Positions 61,200 to 64,000 of a stretch of DNA of 64,000 nt are shown in pieces. The notes below the pieces were generated by a model. The model saw nothing but the letters and a program-made list of their open reading frames with translations. It was not told the origin of the DNA and did no database searches. The DNA is from Lachnospiraceae bacterium UBA7050 (GTDB lineage: Bacteria > Bacillota > Clostridia > Lachnospirales > Lachnospiraceae): the NCBI GenBank assembly GCA_002493905.1, contig DLAJ01000025.1, forward strand, positions 81,708-145,707, in the 5' to 3' direction. The position numbers and the translations under genes were made by a program. Position 1 is the first letter of the stretch, and each line of letters starts with the position of its first letter.

Positions 61200-62255
61200 C
61201 TACGGGAACATCGGTACCATGGCAAGTCCCTCGTCCTCCGGCAGTCCGAACATCAGATTCATATTCTGCACAGCCTGTCCTGCCGCGCCTTTAACCAGAT
61301 TATCAAGGGCTCCCATCATGACGACCCTGTTTGTGCGTCCGTCAACAACAAACCCTATATCCACATAGTTGCTTCCCTCAACCCATTTCGTCTCAGGACA
61401 TGCGCCGTCAGGTAAAAGACGCACAAAGCGCTCACCGCTATAATATCGCTCATATGCCGCCCGCAGCTCCTCTGCCGTCGGCAGCGTCCCATCCTCTTTT
61501 CTTCTTAAAGAAGCATATTCCGTCACCAGGATGCCGCGGTTCATCGGCACTAAATGCGGCGTAAAGCTGACGGTAAGCGGTCTGCCTGCAGCATAGCCTA
61601 ACTGCTCTTCAATTTCGGGCGTATGCCTGTGCGTGGCAACGCCGTACGCTTTTATATTCTCATTGACCTCGCAGAACAGATTCGGCAGTTTGGCTCCCCT
61701 GCCCGCACCGCTCGTCCCGGACTTCGCGTCAATAATCAGCGTATCCGGCTCGATCAATCCTTCTTTTATCAAAGGATACGCCGTCAGAATGGAACAGGTC
61801 GTATAGCATCCCGGATTTGCCAATAAGCGCGCAGTCTTTATCTGCTCCCTGTTTAACTCGCACAAACCGTAAACCGCTTCGTCAATAAACTGCGGACTCT
61901 TATGCGTAATGCCGTACCATTGTTCATACACTTTCACGTCCTTGATGCGGAAGTCCGCGCTTAAGTCCACGATTTTTACTTTGGACAAAATCTCTTCATT
62001 CACCAAAGAAGCACAAAGTCCCTGCGGCGTTGCCGTAAAGATCACATCCACCTCTTTCGCAAGCGCTTCCATATTATCATCCATGCAGACCGCGTCCACT
62101 ATGCGGAACATGTTGCGGTACACTTCGTCATATCTCTGATCAATATAGCTTCTCGACCCGTACCACTTGATCTCTGCATCCCGGTGTCCCATTAAAATGC
62201 GTACCAGCTCACCGCCTGCATAGCCTGTCGCACCGATAATACCCACTTTTATCAT
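61200..62255 (-). CDS. argC: N-acetyl-gamma-glutamyl-phosphate reductase
   Basis: 351 residues. VGIIGATGYAGGELVRILMG binds NADPH, LLANPGCYTTCSILTAYPLI has the catalytic Cys, and HRHTPEIEEQLG the conserved His. It reduces acetylglutamyl phosphate to the semialdehyde, the step between argB and argD. The length is normal for Firmicutes. AGAGGAAATCAT precedes ATG 62255. Confidence 0.96.
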   Translation of the reverse strand: MIKVGIIGATGYAGGELVRILMGHRDAEIKWYGSRSYIDQRYDEVYRNMFRIVDAVCMDDNMEALAKEVDVIFTATPQGLCASLVNEEILSKVKIVDLSADFRIKDVKVYEQWYGITHKSPQFIDEAVYGLCELNREQIKTARLLANPGCYTTCSILTAYPLIKEGLIEPDTLIIDAKSGTSGAGRGAKLPNLFCEVNENIKAYGVATHRHTPEIEEQLGYAAGRPLTVSFTPHLVPMNRGILVTEYASLRRKEDGTLPTAEELRAAYERYYSGERFVRLLPDGACPETKWVEGSNYVDIGFVVDGRTNRVVMMGALDNLVKGAAGQAVQNMNLMFGLPEDEGLAMVPMFP

Positions 62256-62286
62256 ATGATTTCCTCTCTTTCACCACACCATTCCT

Positions 62287-62315
62287 ATTGTACTTGATAC
62301 GGCGCATAAAAACAA
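62287..62315 (-). promoter_or_regulatory. argC promoter
   Basis: On the minus strand TTGTTT (62310-62315) and TACAAT (62287-62292) are 17 bp apart and lie about 35 bp before argC. Confidence 0.65.
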
Positions 62316-62396
62316 CCACGGAGTGATCTCTTTTTTTATCTCTGCGGGCGCACTCTTTTCTGCCGCACGTGACAGTATGCATCCCGCCCTCTTCCT

Positions 62397-62485
62397 TTTG
62401 CATAATTATACGCTCGTCTTTTTAATTATGCAATCTTTTTCTTGTTTATTGCATAATATTCATTAAAGCATGAATTTTATTCATC
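62397..62485. promoter_or_regulatory. Cluster of ARG-box-like palindromes (ArgR)
   Basis: CATGAAT-TTT-ATTCATC (62469-62485) lies just upstream of the argG minus-35 box. Related half-sites TTGCATAATATTCA (62449-62462), AATTATGCAA (62424-62433) and TTGCATAATTAT (about 62397-62409) line up upstream at about 20-27 bp steps. Their TGCATAA/TGAAT cores match the Bacillus/E. coli ARG box half-site. The region serves both divergent argC and argG. The rest of the 350-bp gap holds the two promoters and no gene. Confidence 0.55.
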
Positions 62486-62494
62486 ATTTTGCTA

Positions 62495-62523
62495 TTGCAA
62501 TTGCAGAACGGATGTTGTATGAT
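62495..62523 (+). promoter_or_regulatory. argG promoter
   Basis: TTGCAA (62495-62500) and TATGAT (62518-62523) are 17 bp apart, immediately downstream of the ARG-box-like palindrome at 62469-62485. The leader to ATG 62606 is about 75 nt. Confidence 0.65.
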
Positions 62524-62605
62524 ACCAAAAGAGTTCCATAAACAGTACATCCTGCATACGATCAAAACGATCAAATATGTGAAAAATGAAACGGAGGAAA
62601 CAACC

Positions 62606-63847
62606 ATGAAGGAGAAAGTCATTCTTGCCTATTCAGGCGGACTTGACACCACGGCGATCATCCCGTGGCTGAAGGAAAATTTTGATTACGAGGTCATCTG
62701 TGTCTGCGCAGACTGCGGACAGGGAAATGAGCTGGACGGTCTTGAGGAGCGCGCAAAAGCGTGCGGTGCTTCCAAACTTTACATTGAAGATATCACCGAT
62801 ATTTTCTGCGATGAGTACGTGGTTCCGTGCGTGCAGGCGCATGCGGTCTATGAAAATAAATATCTGCTCGGCACATCGATGGCACGTCCGGCAATCGCAA
62901 AGCGTCTCGTTGAGATCGCACGCAAAGAGGGTGCGACCGCAATCTGCCACGGCGCGACCGGAAAGGGCAACGACCAGATCCGTTTTGAGCTCGGCATCAA
63001 GGCACTTGCCCCTGACTTAAAGATCATTGCTGCATGGCGGAATGAAAAATGGACGATGAATTCCCGCGAAGAGGAGATCGCATACTGCGAGGCGCACGGC
63101 ATCCATCTTCCGTTTTCGGCTGACAGCTCTTACAGCCGCGACCGCAACTTATGGCATATCAGCCATGAGGGACTGGAATTGGAAGACCCTGCCAACGAGC
63201 CGAATTATGAGCATCTTCTCGTGCTTGGCACAACGCCGGAAAAAGCGCCGGATGAGGGCGAATATGTCACACTCACTTTCGAGCACGGCGTGCCGAAGAG
63301 CGTAAACGGAAAACAGATGAAGGTATCCGATATCATCCGCGAGTTAAATGCGCTCGGCGGAAAGCACGGCATCGGCATCATTGATATTGTGGAAAACCGT
63401 GTTGTCGGCATGAAGTCCCGCGGCGTTTATGAGACGCCGGGCGGAACAATCCTCTATGAAGCGCACCAGCAGCTTGAGGAGCTGATCTTAGACCGTGATA
63501 CCTATGCGTTAAAGGCCGACCTCGGCAATAAATTCGCGCAGGTCGTTTATGAAGGCAAATGGTTTACACCGCTCCGCGAAGCGCTGCAGGCATTCATTGA
63601 ATCCACGCAGAAAAATGTAACGGGCGAAGTGAAGTTCAAGCTCTATAAAGGCAACATCATCAAAGCCGGTACGACTTCCCCGTACTCCCTCTATAACGAG
63701 AGTATCGCTTCGTTCACAACCGGCGATCTCTACAATCACCATGACGCAGAGGGCTTCATCAATCTGTTCGGACTTGCAAGCAAGGTCCGCGCCATGAAGC
63801 TTCAGGAAAGCGGCGTTGACCCGCTGACCGGCGAGAAAAAGCAGTAA
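62606..63847 (+). CDS. argG: Argininosuccinate synthase
   Basis: 413 residues. KVILAYSGGLDTTAIIPWLK is the N-type ATP pyrophosphatase P-loop; ICHGATGKGNDQIRFEL and YSRDRNLWHISHEGLELEDP are the substrate-binding loops. It joins citrulline and aspartate in the arginine pathway. ATG 62606 has ACGGAGG 8 nt upstream; an in-frame upstream ATG at 62489 lies before the promoter and is excluded. argH, usually next, is not within the window. Confidence 0.97.
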   Translation: MKEKVILAYSGGLDTTAIIPWLKENFDYEVICVCADCGQGNELDGLEERAKACGASKLYIEDITDIFCDEYVVPCVQAHAVYENKYLLGTSMARPAIAKRLVEIARKEGATAICHGATGKGNDQIRFELGIKALAPDLKIIAAWRNEKWTMNSREEEIAYCEAHGIHLPFSADSSYSRDRNLWHISHEGLELEDPANEPNYEHLLVLGTTPEKAPDEGEYVTLTFEHGVPKSVNGKQMKVSDIIRELNALGGKHGIGIIDIVENRVVGMKSRGVYETPGGTILYEAHQQLEELILDRDTYALKADLGNKFAQVVYEGKWFTPLREALQAFIESTQKNVTGEVKFKLYKGNIIKAGTTSPYSLYNESIASFTTGDLYNHHDAEGFINLFGLASKVRAMKLQESGVDPLTGEKKQ

Positions 63848-63906
63848 CGCTTTGGTGATCTGTCCCGGCAGGACTGTTACCGAAAGTACGAAATCTGGGT
63901 TTCACA

Positions 63907-63940
63907 AAAACATCCATCCCTGCAAGCGGGTGGATGTTTT
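63907..63940 (+). terminator. Rho-independent terminator of argG
   Basis: AAAACATCCATCCC and GGGTGGATGTTTT form a stem of about 12 bp (one G-T pair) around a 7-8 nt loop, followed by T residues. It lies about 60 bp after the argG stop codon. The remaining 60 bp to the window end hold no recognised feature. Confidence 0.88.
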
Positions 63941-64000
63941 TTCATAGCAAACCAATAGCGAATGAGCTGAAGAATCCACCACGGACTAGGTCTGTGATGG

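Noticed and set aside
62316..62396. T-box or arginine riboswitch before argC/argG
   Set aside because: No T-box consensus, specifier loop or antiterminator could be found; leaders are too short (about 35 and 75 nt).

Overview
The window is a chromosomal segment of an anaerobic, low-to-mid GC Firmicute, most likely a Lachnospiraceae (Clostridia) member. Supporting this are GGAGG-type ribosome binding sites before nearly every gene, a class B sortase, a clostridial pullulanase with a C-terminal membrane anchor, GerMN, TIR-DUF6273 and PF06541 proteins, and a pstSCAB-phoU-phoPR locus. No 16S rRNA is present, so the genus cannot be given. Almost everything lies on the minus strand. The plus-strand genes are a tRNA-Gly, a TetR regulator and argG.

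Layout from left to right. 1-6155: a zinc-ribbon protein cut by the window edge, folA, a beta-CASP metallo-hydrolase, a dead short-chain dehydrogenase, and a papain-like protein overlapping a PAS/HD-GYP protein. 6342-8415: tRNA-Gly with its own promoter and terminator, and a membrane-anchored GH3 (NagZ-like) enzyme. 9064-16010: a PF06541 membrane protein, a TauE/SafE exporter, a three-gene MacB-type ABC system and a GT2 glycosyltransferase. 16371-19727: mutY, a cytosolic 5'-nucleotidase, a DUF1653 protein and a small membrane protein. 19860-24798 is the most accessory-looking part: two GNAT enzymes, an S66 (MccF-like) peptidase, two decayed genes, and a MATE pump facing a TetR regulator that has a clear operator. 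24829-31729: the complete phosphate-starvation locus (pstS, pstC, pstA, pstB, phoU, phoP-like, phoR-like) with a PHO-box-like repeat before pstS. 31958-40101: TIR-TM-DUF6273 receptor-like protein, class B sortase, chemoreceptor, epimerase, a P-loop kinase and an orphan GHKL sensor kinase. 40717-43512: cell-anchored type I pullulanase with a cre-like site. 43863-47717: YqeY, a truncated flagellin-like protein, a FlaG-like protein, a methyltransferase and UDP-xylose synthase. 47825-55357: comEA, WalRK-like pair, GerMN lipoprotein, comEC and holA in one probable transcription unit. 55490-57684: DMT transporter and an orphan solute-binding protein. 57751-63847: arginine biosynthesis (argC, SseB-like, GNAT, argB, argD, with divergent argG) around a shared control region with ARG-box-like sites.

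The most unusual signal that no single gene explains is a family of short multi-hairpin repeats (arms of 5-11 bp around loops of about 3 nt) scattered between genes. One subtype places the Shine-Dalgarno sequence directly before three unrelated genes (12041, 27173, 59943). Another sits between genes and, once, lies in frame inside a methyltransferase gene (46697-46768), where it adds about 24 residues after a well-supported start codon. Several coding minisatellites (33-36 bp units) occur in the zinc-ribbon, GH3 and sortase genes.

All functions are read from motifs and family knowledge. No database search was run.
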